Shown one piece after another: positions 33,401-47,745 of a stretch of 64,000 nucleotides of DNA. The stretch spans positions 1,895,001 to 1,959,000 of the forward strand of contig WPIO01000048.1 in NCBI GenBank assembly GCA_009760855.2. Reading direction: 5' to 3'. The DNA is from Cristatella mucedo (lineage: Eukaryota > Bryozoa > Phylactolaemata > Cristatellidae). Below the pieces are notes generated by a model. The model saw only the letters and a program-made list of their open reading frames with translations, was not told the DNA's origin and did not search any database. A program made the position numbers and the translations under genes. The first letter of the stretch is position 1, and each line of letters opens with the position of its first letter.

Positions 33401-34735
33401 CTTTTTCGGCAATGGCAAGCAAATATATGGGCTACCAGCCGAAAAGGTAAGGTAAAAGGTAAGGCCTACTGTGCAGAGTTTTTGCAGCAGACCGCACAAT
33501 TCGGAGGGGGGAGTCTGTCATGGTTTGGGACTGCTTTTCTGCAAAAGTGTGGGAGCTCTGCTTTACCTTTGAGTGGTCCAATAAGTCGGTCTGCCAAACG
33601 CCAGTAAACTGCTCGGGGGATACCAACAGAAGCAAAACTGACCCCAAGCTCAATGCTAGATCGGTAAAACGCTTCTCTGCTATGTCCGGTTTGGTAACGA
33701 TGCAGTGGCCCAGCCAGTCTCCAAATGTAAACCCAACTGAACATTTTTGGGATGATACATACCGGCAGCTAAGGCTTGGCGATCGGTCCTACCTCAGTTG
33801 CCGGCCTGTTCTCACAAATCCAGGCCGCATTGTGGAACAGTATGCCCGAAGAGACGAGTAAGCTTGCGGCCAGCAGGCCAGAGATCGAGTAAGAGAGTTG
33901 ATAAGGAATCGTGGTGAGGCGACATAATAATAACAATAATAATAATATATTTGTACAGCACCGTCAGAGAGCATAATTCCTTTCTTGGCACTTTATATGT
34001 GCTGTTCATTTTTAATTTCTCACAAGAAGGATATGCAGTGATATATACAGTGCAGCCTACTGGAAAGACGGCTGTGACTTAGCAACAAACAACAGCTACC
34101 TGCATCATGTTCACTACAGTGATGTGCATATGTAATCTTTATAAAAAGGGCTGCTGGATATCCACCTGCCTCGTTTTGAGATAAAGTTCGGGGATGATTT
34201 CTGCCGACTGGATTTCCAGGTTGAGCCCGCCTCTTAAAAAGTTCAGCCCGTACATGATTTTCTGATTACGCCACTGCATACTACCAGCATGTTGTTCGTC
34301 AAAAGTAAGTCGACCACTCCATCTGGCATTTGATCAAAATTGCCTCTGTGGAGACCACAAGCCTGTCTAGCATTGGACTGCAAACCACTCAAGTTACGTT
34401 TGCAAGCTGAAAGCATGAAAGGAATATCTAATATCGCAAGCAGTCCCTCCACCAAGGCACCCTGCTGTATAGCAGACCTACCTGCATATAAAGATCCCAC
34501 ATTTCATCCACACTAAGTGGGCTGGCTCCCGATTGTGCTGGTGCTACAAGAAAAATTAGTACTGTGTATATTAGACTTTGATCCAACAGCACAAACTGTG
34601 GTCGTAATGTGGCAAACTGTCACCTGCCTTAGGTATTATGCTAACACAATCTGTCAATATACGAGCTTATTAAACATTTATAACAGTGATATATGAAAGT
34701 GACAAAATGCATCCCTTTTTCCAACTGCATGTTTC

Positions 34736-34766
<31 letters not shown>

Positions 34767-37700
34767 TTAATAACATAACATTTGTGTGGCACCCTAAGAT
34801 AAATCAAATATCTTAATAAGCACTTCACATGTGCAGGAAAAGAAGAATCTCAACTGACAAGCGATAATCATATGCCCAATGTCAGCATATGTAAGCACAT
34901 TAAGGAAATTCGTACGGATGAAGAAAACGCTATGAGAATCAGGTAGGTTCTCAGCTTCGTTGTAAATATCGTGGCGGCAGGGCATGGAGCAATGTTAGTA
35001 GGTGGTAAGTTCCAGACTTTAAATGCATGGAGTTTCAGGAACATGCTTCGAAGGTTTTAACGTTGGTTTAAAGTAATAGTAATTGACCAGAGTCAGAAGA
35101 GCAAGTAAAATGAGTGGAAACCTGATGAGTAAGTATTTCAGATAGAATGTCGGCTTGTCTCAATAGATAGCCCTCCCTCCTCTAGAAAACTTATTCTCGA
35201 TAGAGGAGAGGTCCTGTAACCATTTAGGCAACCCAAAAAAGACCCGATTGAACATTGCAATTTATACGAACAGCTAGTCCCTCCATCGGGCTTGCATTGG
35301 CAGCATCTGTCTCAGCCACGTGAAAGAACACTTCAAACAAGCAAGATCCTTGAGGTTCTGTAGAATGTAGCTAATACAAGAATCGGAGCTTGCAGCTTTC
35401 ACAGTTCCCACAATAGAGATGCGGTAGCAACCTGGGCATTCACATCTGATAGTCAGCTCCTATCTAGAGATCATACGTATTCAGATCTACTGCTAGAACT
35501 AGTAAGGACTCCATCCCCACACTGAGGTCCGTGCCAGTCTGAAACCGCACATCGCCTTGCTCCCTCTCTCCTCAATCTTACCTGAATCTACTAAACTCAT
35601 CGCTACATTTGTGTCTCCCCAGCTAAAATGACCTCCAGTAGACTTGACCGTAAAAGCAGCTCTCGTTTGGAGATGTGCAGACCTGTTTCTGCCCACCATT
35701 ACAATAATTGCAAGTATGTCCTTGTTACCGAACCGAAGTCTGCCCTTATTCTGAGACTGCTGCTAGCAACACTTGCGATTGGATGAGCGCACTGACTCCA
35801 CTATCAAGTCGGTCTACTTTCAGCTCATTAACACCGCCAAAAGTAGGGCCTGCTTAGACAAGAGTACGACAGCAAAATTAGTTCGAGTGTTTAGTGCCAA
35901 GATTACTGCACCTCCCTCTATTCGGGACCCACTGCACCAGTCTTTAATCGGCTGCAACTAGCGCACAATTCAGCAGCTCATCCGGTCTGTCATCAAAGGT
36001 GTAGCGGCCGCACGGCACCACTTGTTTCCGAGCTCCACTGAGGCTCGCTATCAATCATAGAATCGACTTCAATATACTCTCTTCGGCTTAGATGTAGCTT
36101 TGCTGCCACCAGCCTGTCTATGCAACCTCCTTGCTCCTCCAGAGTGCTCTCGCAACAACCAGTCCTCTACTGACAGTCGCTTTGCCATTCCGTGCAATGC
36201 ATTGAAACCTTTTGTGATCGGGCCTCTAGTTAATATGCTTCCGGCTTCTATTGCTACCTGGATTGATTTGTAATCATTATAATCATCATGAAGTCTCAGC
36301 CAGTTCCTATGCTTCCGGCATCTATTGCTAGTTGGATTGACTTGTAATCATTTGGTGAGCCGTGATGGCACACTAGGTAAGGCGGTTGCTTTCACGACCT
36401 TGGTCGAAAGGTCGTGGGTTCGATTCCTGCAGTGGGCTGGGCGATTCTTTAACGACACTGCAAGCGGTGGTGATAGCCGTAAAGGCTCTACTGTCGCTAC
36501 ACAAAAAGAGGCTTTTAAATCAGCGAGGATTTATTTATTTATTTATTATAATCATAATTTAGGTCTCAGCTAATAACCCACCACTCTGCTCAGCTTACCC
36601 GTGCCCCCCCCCAGAACTTGTATCTCTTTACTCCTGTGTGCTTTGTGAAGCTTACTTGTTCATGATTCGGTGCATGTTACTCAGCAGAGGCCCTACAAGC
36701 CATTGGCCTTGGTTTGCCTCCCCCTGTAATAATAATAATAATAATAATAATATATTTGTTATAGTGCCCTCGGAGAACCTAATCTCTTTCTAGGCACTTT
36801 ACATTTGCTGCAAAGGAAGCATGTTCGCGCTTGGTAACGGTAGTTTCAAGCACGATACTTTTGTGCTTGCCAATCTTGTCCAAACATGATACCTTGCAAG
36901 TCATTAACCTTGGCTATTGCTTGCCGTTCAGTGACTTGCAAAGCACCTGGAGAGAGCATTGGTTGTCTTAGGGGGCCATAGAAATGACTCACTGTTATTA
37001 TTATTCTTTAATCTACAATATTAAATTGCAAGGTTGGTAATCTCTACGCATCTTGCTTGCATTCATTCGATAAGTCAATACCGACTGCTTGCAGTTGACT
37101 TGAGTAGTGTTTAATTTAATGCCGCGCCCCGCGGATCGTGCCCCTCGCCTTCTGTGCAGAAGGTAAGCAAACTTGTAGGGCAGCTTCGACATGGACGTCA
37201 AGCAATGTCATGCCTAACCCACATAATAAAGCAAGTAATACGTCAGCATGCATTTCTAAATTGATATGTTGACTGACAATTATGTGTTGGTCAGAGCCCA
37301 CAAGATACAGGTCTAGCAGGACAGTGGCACTCGGCCAGGTTCCCAATTTTGCCATCAAAGTTACAATATATATCTGACCATCTACGTGTTCCAATTTCGA
37401 CTTCATAGCATTTAAAGCCAATTGAAATCAATTTACTACCACTGCTCATTTCTAGAAGGTCCTGGTTCAAATTGAATGGGTCAAAGGGGCTACATTCGAG
37501 TAGGCAGCACAGGACAACATTCTACTTCGTGGCTCGAGCAAAGACCGAACAGATTAGCATGTTCAGTTAGTGTCGTCTCAAGGTTCACTCTTGTGCCTCT
37601 GCTGAGCCAGAGGAGAGTATCAGAAGCCTTGGAGTGATTCTGAGATCCCAGAGCAATGATTAGCTGTATGCAGAGTTTTAGCTTCAGCAACAAAAAACCC

Positions 37701-40700
37701 AGCAACCACATACTGAGGCTGATCGTAGTTAAGCAAACCTATTTCATGTGTGCTGCCACAAACATGTGCAATAAAACAGGTGGAATAAAATACTAAAAAA
37801 AATGTTTACAAATCTAAGGAAAGAATTAAGAACATCTCAGTGAGACAATACGAAACGCCACGAATGCAGGGCGCAAACAGCTTGGTACCGAACGTGTATG
37901 CTCAGGTACCGTGAATGCTCTGTAAATGTACGGTCTAAGTTATGCCTACACTTGCCATGTTCGAAGGCCGGTCATTATCAAACTTGAATTTATACCTCAT
38001 CGTACAACACCGGAACAGAGACCCAGTATTAGTATGCAGAACTGAACCCGTATTGACTCTTTGCTTTTTACTCATGTTTGGTGGTAGGTGACCAATCTGA
38101 AACACTCTTGTAGCCGACTTTGGAAATGGCAGAAACATGGCTCAGGACAAGTGTATCAATGCACTCACAAATATACCGAAAGAGAGATTGGTGGCTGCCG
38201 AGAATGATGAGGTAATCAGTGCTAGCGACCAGGCACATATTGTACTATAGCAGGAGCCGGCAGCAAGTAGCTGACCACGCAAAGCAGTGAAGCATGCTTA
38301 TCGCACGTTATGTTATTTTCGTCCTGCTAGGTCTGTAGCATCTGTAAATTGAGTAAAAATATCCGAATATTATTCTGGAAAGAACTCCGACGATAAATCG
38401 AACAAGGGAGTAGAAGGACAGATGAATGTGACTTCATTTCTGCTGGGCAGGGGGCTGCTTGCCAGCCAGCTTCACACCGGCAGCCCAAGGTCTCTAGTCA
38501 TATCTGAGCAGCTGCCTACAGTCAACGTCAAGGTCATGCCTGAGCACCTGCCTACCATCGGGTCACCATACAGCATCTGTGTTAGTCAGAAGCACAGATT
38601 TCACCGAAGTCAATCAGTGCTATTTGTGTACATATAACATGTTGCCGCCCAGGCAGATACATTTAAAAAGATTAATTTACTTTCTTAGCCCTAAAAAAAG
38701 CAATATTTTCCATTAATTGGTTAATTGGACCTAAGCAAACATGCAACGTCTATATAGCTAGACTAGCCTCTGTCAAAAATGCAGCAGCAAATGAGATGAA
38801 AGCACTGTGAATGACTCATAATAACTAATATCAGGACTAGACATCTGACCAGATGTGGAAATGAACTCACGTTTAGTCAAGCGCTGGTATCCCTCACTGC
38901 CGTACTTCTCAACGAGAAGCTTAAAATAGTGCTTTGGTCGGGTAGTGATGAGCACTACAAAATAGAACACCAGCAGAATCTCTTGATTGCACCCGAGTAC
39001 ATACGTATCGACTATGATCGACTAGAGCATACAGTTATAGTTAAAAGGAGCTAGTCAAATTCTTTGCAAGCCGCCGTGGAAGACAGCTCCTAATCTTAGA
39101 TAGGGATCGGACGTGGTGGCTAGCTGTAGAAGCAGTCTTCTTAACGAAGCTTTCATAATTTAGGCAGCTATCAGAGACGTCACCTAAATTCAGAGCACAT
39201 GGTGATGGTCGCACAACTGCGTCACCTATTAGAAGAGCACATCATTCTAGTCCAGCCACACACATGTGGTGTCCTATTAGCAGCAGTTCCGTTTTATCGT
39301 CATTTAGTTTAAGGAAATTTGCCGATATCCAAGATCAAATGTCTGCAAGGCAAGCATTCAGTTTATCAGTCGATGCAGCAGAATCCAACGATTTAAATGA
39401 CAAATACAGCTGAGTATCGTCAGCATTAAAGTTATATCCTATTCCATGGGCCTGAATCACTTTTCCCAGAGGTTGACAGACCAATCATCGTTCTGAATCG
39501 TTCAAGTAGGATATCGTGATCAACGGTGTTGAAGGCACCTGATAGATCTAGCAGCGATAGGACAGTAACATTCCTGCGATCGTTGCTGCAGAAGATGTCA
39601 TTGTTTGCGCAGAGAGCAGTGTCAGTGGAGTGCTGCCGCTTAAACCCCGATTAAATTTTTCTGACATTTCATTCTTATCAATGTGTACTACCAGCTGTTT
39701 AGTAACAATTTTTTCAAGAACCTTTGATAAAAATGGAAGAAAGGGAAACTGGGCGATAGTTCGCAAGGACCTCTGTATCTAATTCAGGCTATTTAAGTAT
39801 CAGTCAAACGATGGTCGATTTCAAGTTGGTCGCAACCCTTTTTTCCAGAGAAGCATTACAAATCTCGGTAATGGCAGGGCTAAGTTGGTCTGTCAGTGAA
39901 GACCACAGAGATGATGGCATAGGCTCTTCGGGAGATGAGCTCTTCTTACTAGACCTTATTAAGGTAGCCACACTGCATCGCAGAAACCTCGGAAAATCTT
40001 TTAAGGAAGATCAGTTTGGGGATCAGTTATAGATCAGTGCTGCATCGCCGTTATCGGCCAGCCAATGCATCATGGCACTTCCCATGTCACTGAAAAGTTA
40101 AATTTAACACTATGCCTGTTTCAATACGAGATGGTTCACAGAAACGGTTCAGATAAGTGTAGATCAACGGCGCTGCTCTGCGACTCCATAGGAGTATAAT
40201 GACGGTGCTTGCTGCATCATCACAACTGACAGAAGTATGTATTTGCTTGCCAGCGACTGTGCATCCTATTTCATTTGCCCAAAATAGAAAACTGTGCACG
40301 CACGGATATGCTTGCTGCCCTTGCACACACAAAGGCAAAAGACATCCACGGTCAGGTGGCAGCTCTGGCACGGCAGCAACAAGCCATTCATAAACTAACC
40401 ACCGCCCTACCGTGCACTCCCTGCTGCCCTTGCTTTCCTAGGCTGCGCAAGTGTGATCACGCATTACAGTGGAAGCAAAGTTGATGCCACTGTCCGCCGC
40501 GTGCCAACAAACCGAAAGCATTTTTGGAAAGGAAATCCTCCGGAAACTGGCCGAACAGCAGATACCGAGCAGCCTCGATGTACTCGTCGTAGCGCTGCTG
40601 CGAGTGCAGCAGCAGACAGGTGTGGAAGAGGAGGCGTGACTCCTGGCCCGCGTACTTGCTCTTCGAAGCCACCGCTACAGCAACAAGGCAATAGGAGCAG

Positions 40701-43700
40701 CTTTCACTGGCATGCCTCTGTCGCACTGCTGCTGCTGCTGCTGCTGCACAGGCACGAAGACGACAATTCGTCCGAATAGTGTGAGTAGCTAGCATCAGCA
40801 GCTAGGCACGGTGGCATCGTGCCAACAAGAAAGCTGCAAAAACCACCCACCCATTCACCCACCCACCCGCCCGCCTGCCACTCAGCAATGCTCAATGCAA
40901 GGAGGGCAACTTTCTGGATCGCCAAGCAGTGCAAGTACGCCGCTGCCCTTCAGGGACCGCCGAATCTCTGTAATTTGGGCGTCACAACCGTGTGCAGCTT
41001 CAGATATTTTCCCGCTGAGGCTATGGCACAGCGCCACCCTCGTGCCTACCGGTGACCACTGTCCTTCCAGCGAGGGCACACTTCGTCATTGGTCTGACGT
41101 TGCCACTCAAGGTTACAGGTTTGGGTCAAAGGACGCCGACTGCCGGCAGACGGCCATAACTCCGCTAGCAGCTGCTTCGACAGCAGCTGACTCCGTTCAA
41201 TCGGTCAACGATGGTGTGCTCTTTCTGCTGTCCTTTTCAGCAGTCGTTTGCTGCTACTGCCATGCTGCTTACTTCCTTGCTGCTACCGCCATGCCGACTA
41301 AGCTTTGCTCCCCGCCTTTTCTTTATTGCACGAGATATATGCTTTAGGCGGCGCCTGAGTGCACACCAATAGCTGCTTACACTTTCCTTACGCTTACCAC
41401 ACATAAAAGCCTCTGGCGTTATATATCGGCTTAGCGCATATGTTTTCGCTGAGTTAGGTGGCCAAGCTGCGGCACGCACGAGCATCTCCATTTGTGACGG
41501 CAAAAAGCCAGGAGGATTACATGGACGATGTGCTGGAGAGTGTCCCCTGAACGGACAGGTTCAAACTAAACCTAGGGGCTACCAGGGCCGTGATAGCCCA
41601 GGTTGTAAAGTGCTCGCACTTCACGACCGAGGTCGCGGGTTCAAATCCTGCAGTGGGCGATCCTTTATTGCCAACTGCAACTGACGGCGAAAGCCATTAA
41701 GACACTTCTGCTGCTATACAAATAAATAACGCTGTTAAGTCAACTAACACCGCTGTGGAATGCAAGACTAAATATGTCTGCCACACCACATTGGTGAGAG
41801 GGTGAGGGTCGCTGCCAGCGCAGTGCATGACTCGTCTGCCTCGCAAGTGTGCAGGCAGGAACTGCAACAAAGCATCCCAGAATGCCTTACCGTTTGCAGA
41901 AAAAGCTCGCAGAGCCTCGAGCGCTTCCGAGGGCAGACCCATTCGCTGCAGCAGATGTGACAGAGACACTCGGGCGTCCACGTAGGATGGCACCAGCTCG
42001 ACGACGTTACGGTACGCCTTCACGGCTGTCGCCAAATCGCCCAATGCGCTGGTGCATTCAGCATAATGCAACCAGACACCAGCCTGCAAGCAAACTTCAA
42101 TACGTGTGCACATGCATGTACATGTAAACCAATCCACACCAGCTACCATTTTGCACAATCTGCACATGAACACAAGAGAAAAAAGAGAGGACAGAACGAT
42201 AGAGAAATGGAAAAAGTTTTGAGGGAAAGAGAGAGGGAGAGAGAGAGAGACATGAAGCTCGGATAAACGAGCAAAATTAAGTTAAACACGGCACCAGTTG
42301 CCATTCACATACCATGTTGTATTGTGTGGAGCTCACGAGTTTCTCTAGAAGTGGCCTGGCGGCTGAATAATTGCCATTTTCCAAGAATGCTTCAGCAATG
42401 TCAAGATAGAGATCACCCATATCTGCTGGGCTTTCTTCCATGAGTGGACCAAGCAGTGACTAAAAGCAACGCATTTTGAATACATGCCTCTAGGAAATGC
42501 TCGAAGCAGCAGCGCGGCACCATAGTCACGACAAGAGTCGCCAAGCGGGCGAGCACCGGCTGCTTTGTCGGCAAGGCACTGGGTGCTTTGCCGACAGAGC
42601 AACCTGGTCCCATCCCTGCCACGCGTCCTGGAGCACTTCCTGGTTATAGGAGCTGTTCATGTCAGACATTCTTGCCCTGCCAGCTCAATCCCTGGTCCCA
42701 AGTCTGAATCCTGCAGGCTACTGAACTTTGAACATGCCAAACGACAATGGATCATAACTAGGCGACCTAAGAAGCCCCGTGAAAAATAGGTGCGCACATG
42801 CACAATGCAATCAATGGGTCACAGCAAGGTCCTACAAGCAGGGCAAACCAAGTCAGCAGTGCACCACGCACGAGGTCAACGTTATATTCCTCTTCATGCC
42901 TGACGTCACAGACGATAAGCTGACTGCACAAACTATAAGCATAGGACTTTCGACAAGCTTATCAGGATTTCGACTAGTTCTTATTGATGCAACAAGAGCT
43001 GAGTTACATTAATTTCAAAGATAGTCTGCTTGTGTGTTTATTAAGGCTGATGCAAACCAAATAAGCAGTAAGTCCTTTGGTAACCTGTGCCCTAAATCTG
43101 CTGCAAGATGTAATAATAAAAATAATAATAATAATGCAAGTTATCTTTGTCTGAAACTATAAATCCACCAAGTGGGCGTTACACTGGAGTTTTCTATAGC
43201 ACTCTCAGTGCCTAAGAGGCTTTCGGTGAGCATGCGTTAGCCATCGGACTTCATCTTATGCCGCAAAGAGAAAGGGCAAGCATAGCAGAGTCAACGGGCA
43301 GTCAAGGAAGTGATTAGCTAGGAAGTAACAGCAAATGATGTCCATAAAGGATCTGCCACCGTCGCCAGCAATAGAGAATATGGACAGCCTAGAATTGTAG
43401 AAGTAAGTTCACCTGTTTAGGACCTATTGAGCAAAAGCTTCTGTCGCCAACAGTCTTCAAGCAAAAGGATGGGACAGCTAATTTATCGTTCATACAGGAC
43501 TTACTTGAGGCCACTAGGAGGTTGAAACTGGTCGAGCAGTTGCACAAGGTGTGAGGGAGCCACGCCACGGCGGGCCTTGTGAGTCAGAGTAAGAATCGCT
43601 ATAGGTTTTTTGATCAACCGGTTGAGCTCTTTCAGCGTTGGAAACACATGATTGAACCGCTTAGATATGCTGAACAACCTCATTCGTATAGCCCTTAAAA

Positions 43701-46700
43701 AAACACAGTCCAAGTTCTAAGCACTTTACATATCTTGGAAAGAAAGCTTATAACCGATAAAGAAATAGCAAGAGCAATTTGTAGCAAAGTAAAAGTGCAA
43801 ACAGTAGTTTTGCAGATATTTGGGGAAGTACATAGCATACATGTAGCGTAGTAGTACCATGTGCAGTATACGAGAAAACATCACTGGCCAAAATTTGTAG
43901 AGTGATTTCCAGCGGCTGCGAGGTGCTAGGAACCGCTGTGGCGCACCAGGACAGGCTAGATGCGTTAAAGCAGGACAAAATTTGCTTAAAAAATAGCTAG
44001 CTAAATTAATTAGAAAAATTAGCTAAAACTAATAGGCTAATTTCAACAAACGTCAGCATGTAAGGGACATTTTTCAAGAACAAAGCAAATTCTGATGAAG
44101 AGGTGGATTTGTTGGCTTCCTTTTTAATTGTCGACGAGGGGGGGATGCTGCAATGTCAGTCGAGTCGGTGCATTCCCGGTGCTTGGAGTGTATGAACTGA
44201 AGGCAAGGTTTCCCTAGGAGTTGAGGGGTGGCTAGACATCTCAAACGGCATACATGCAGCACTGTAAACAGAGATGTGTCGAATATGAGTCAGCTGCGGC
44301 CAGCAGCAAGGGATGCATAACACGCACGCGGATATAAGGATTAAAAAAATGCACAAAGCTTCAGCTAGGGCTCAAACACACACGCTCTTCTTCAGTGAAG
44401 CTAGATACCTTACCGACCGAACTATGCAAGACGATGCCGTACAGGGCACTATAACGTACATCATGGCTGTGCACAAGCATATTTCAACTGCAAACTAACG
44501 GTGCTTGATTTCCTGGAAACTGCCTGGCACTCACTGTCTTGCCGTCTTTGCTTTGCGATCCCTTGCCACCGAACTACATAGAGCGTGTCTTCTGTCCTCC
44601 AGCTTCGGCCACGCAGCCAGCTCGACTCACTGAACAGACAGAGGCCGGCTTGGCAGGCAAATATTCTGTTGGGCTAACCTTGGCAGCAGAACGTTGACGG
44701 CAGTCGACATCGGCCGGTCGCCAGCTTCCCCCTCCCCCCCCCCCGATCGATCTCACATTGGCTGCTGCGCTCCAGTGAGCGAAGCAAAGCTCTTCCGGAC
44801 AGGAGAGATAAGTGGGTGCCAGACTCGGTCGAGGTAAACCTGAAGGTGGAGTGCCTGCCAGGCCTTGCTTCGATGGAGCATGTCACATTGAGACCAACAG
44901 GGGCTCTCTCTGTACTCTCAGCAGAGCTGTGATTACTACGAGCCCTTCTCTGACAGATGGCACATTACTCCATTGACCATCTCAAGAGTGACTGGCTCCT
45001 TTGCAGCAAGGCTTCCGGCCAAAGCTGGTTGTCCGCCAAATCGCATTACTTGGTTCCTTGCACGGGAGCATTCTGCTATGTACACTTTCCTGTACCGAGC
45101 TCAACTGTGCTTGCAACATTATCAGCATGGCAACACAACTCCAACCCTGGTATTTGCCAAATCGATCAATAGTAATAATATCAATATTAATAATACATTT
45201 GTTTAGAGCCTTCGGAGAACTGAATCTTTTTCCAGACACTTTACATGTGCTGTAAAGAAAGCATGATCAAATGAATAGTGGTAGCATTCAGTGTCATGAA
45301 GCATTGCACGGTTAGAGGTGAAGAAGTAAGCATGATAGATGTATGGCTTTGCAAGTCCTAGCCTGCTTTAGCACATCTAGCCTGTCCTGGTGTGCGTTGG
45401 CCTTTAATAGCACCTCGCAGCAAGTGGAGAAATTTCGCCCTTTTCCACTACTTGTATGCTACTTACTTCCTAAAATATCCGCAAAAATATGGTTCCCACT
45501 TTTACTTTTGCTGCATGAGATTAAGCCGCTGGCGCCAAACACACACCAACATAACTTAGACCTAAAGCAAACGAAAGTAAACTCTTCGGGGTAACAATCG
45601 TTGCTAAGTCCCCGTGGTTTACGGAGATACAGTAGAAGAACGAACTGCACACATTTACAATCGGCTTTGCCGGCCAGTTTGCTTTCTCAAAAGCCCACTA
45701 GCACAGTAAATGTCTATCATTCTCTTGTCATCTGTTGCATTTTGCCCTAGTTACTCCTACATAACGCAACGTCACCCAGTTAGCCATCTTTCTCTGGGTC
45801 CGCTTTGCTCCACTTTGAGGCAGGCCATCAACATACTTCCAGCTTTTCTCTACTGTACAGCATTGTCTACCTTGCAGTATGCTCAGCTCACCGTTGTCAA
45901 TACACTACCGGCACTTCTGTTGTTGCCCCCAATCACTTTCTACGAAGACGACGCAACCTGCAGGTGGAGGCACCCGAGCCAAGCCAAGCCCCAGCAGTCA
46001 CCCTTCTTTCCACAACCATCAGCCACTAAACACTTGAGACAGCAGTCGATTCATTCTTCTGCTGCCGAGCATGCTAAGCATGCACTCGCGTGCACCTAAA
46101 ATTACCTGAATAGTACCTGCCATTGGATGAGTACATCAACGAGCTCACGAAAGACCTTACCTTAATGTCACAGGCTTTTTAAGTTATTCTGCTGTGACCC
46201 TTGCTTTCCATTAAGCACACTGCTTGATGAGGAAACCAGCCCACTCAGCCTTTAAAGCCAACCGACTCCAAAGACTACGCATGCAGAGTCACAAGAAACC
46301 GAGCAGCAGCAGCCCAGCCAACGAACACCGAGCAAATCCCAGATTTGCACGGCACCCGTGGAAGTCGAGGGACACGGCCGAGATGTGCCACGTAGCTAAA
46401 AACCAGGGACTTAATTTCCAGATGAGCTTCTCGGATTGAAGCAAACAGGCTTGGCAGAGAGGAGCTCCGATAGAGGACCGCGGCCCGCCAGGAGCGGCGA
46501 CTCAGCTGCAACGGAGTAGAGCACCTGCTCTACGAGCCGAATGCCGATAGCTTGGACCAGACAGATCAACGTACCTGCGCTAGCACTGGCAGCTTAACAT
46601 AGATGAACGAGACGAGCAGCTTCGTCCTAAGATCGATAGGCAAAGCTGGCGGCACGGTGCATGTCGCCCTACAACGAAAGGTGACAGAGAGGAGGAGGAG

Positions 46701-47706
46701 GGGCCTCTGATGACTCGTCCACCTCAGGCAGCCACGGGCCATGCACATAGGGCAATGGATGTGCTCGAGAGAGAGCTTACAAGGGAGGGCAAATTTGCTG
46801 GCATTCAATTGAACTTGGTAGCACGAGTGCTTTCGGTAGCCTACAAGTAACCAGCTTTAATAAATGTACCTTCACGGTACAAAGTAAATGGCAAACATTA
46901 TACAGCTACTAAAGCAACGTCTGCCTCCAGCAAACCATGAACAAAGTCATGGAAAATCTGGTGGCAACGACACGATACTAGAATTAATGGATCTGCACAT
47001 TTTCTCACAGCTGATAGCCACGGCAGCCTCCTCACAAGCTCTGCTAATGCCACCTGCCTTTCAGCTACCTTTACTCTAAACACTACTACAGCCACCACAA
47101 TCACCCCTACTTCTTCCTGTTATTTTCCTCCTCCTCCATTTTTTGTACTCTGCTAGGTACTGTGACGATCGCTTCCTGTTCATGCACTTTTATCAAATAT
47201 TCTGTTTTCATAGTTGTTCTTATGATTTCACACTGACATGCGGCTGCTCAATACATTTCAATTGACCTCCTGATCACAAGACGAGGCCCCATTGGCTCCG
47301 ATACGTGTCAGCCAAGAAAATCGCACCACGAGCAAACGGCCAACCAAGAAAAAATTTCAAGAAAAATTTAAGAATTTTAAATATTCAGAAAACGAATGAG
47401 TATTTACCCATACTACTCTGTGGGCAGGCAAGGAGCATCAGACTAACATGAAATGGCAGTAAACAACTCCATAGCGAATAGCAAAATGTATCGCGATTAT
47501 ATTAGAGAAGTAGAACATTATGCATGCTGGCCCACATAGCAACGATGGCAAATCGAGAATCATCAAAGTATGCAGAGCTATTACACCGAAAACTCCATGT
47601 TCAAGGCCCGAATGGAGAGCCATTAGTTTCCTGACTCACAGTAAAGAACACGGGTGCAGATATGCATGCATAAGCACACACACAGATACACATGCACGCA
47701 CGCGCA

Positions 47707-47745
<39 letters not shown>

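Noticed and set aside
44809..44870. Plus-strand VPDSVEVNLKVECL resembling the GTF3C3 VPIDI-x-VKL block, suggesting an inverted exon
   Set aside because: A much better match (CTVPPALPIDLRTKLLVS) with correct phases lies on the - strand at 46575-46668, so the plus-strand similarity is chance.
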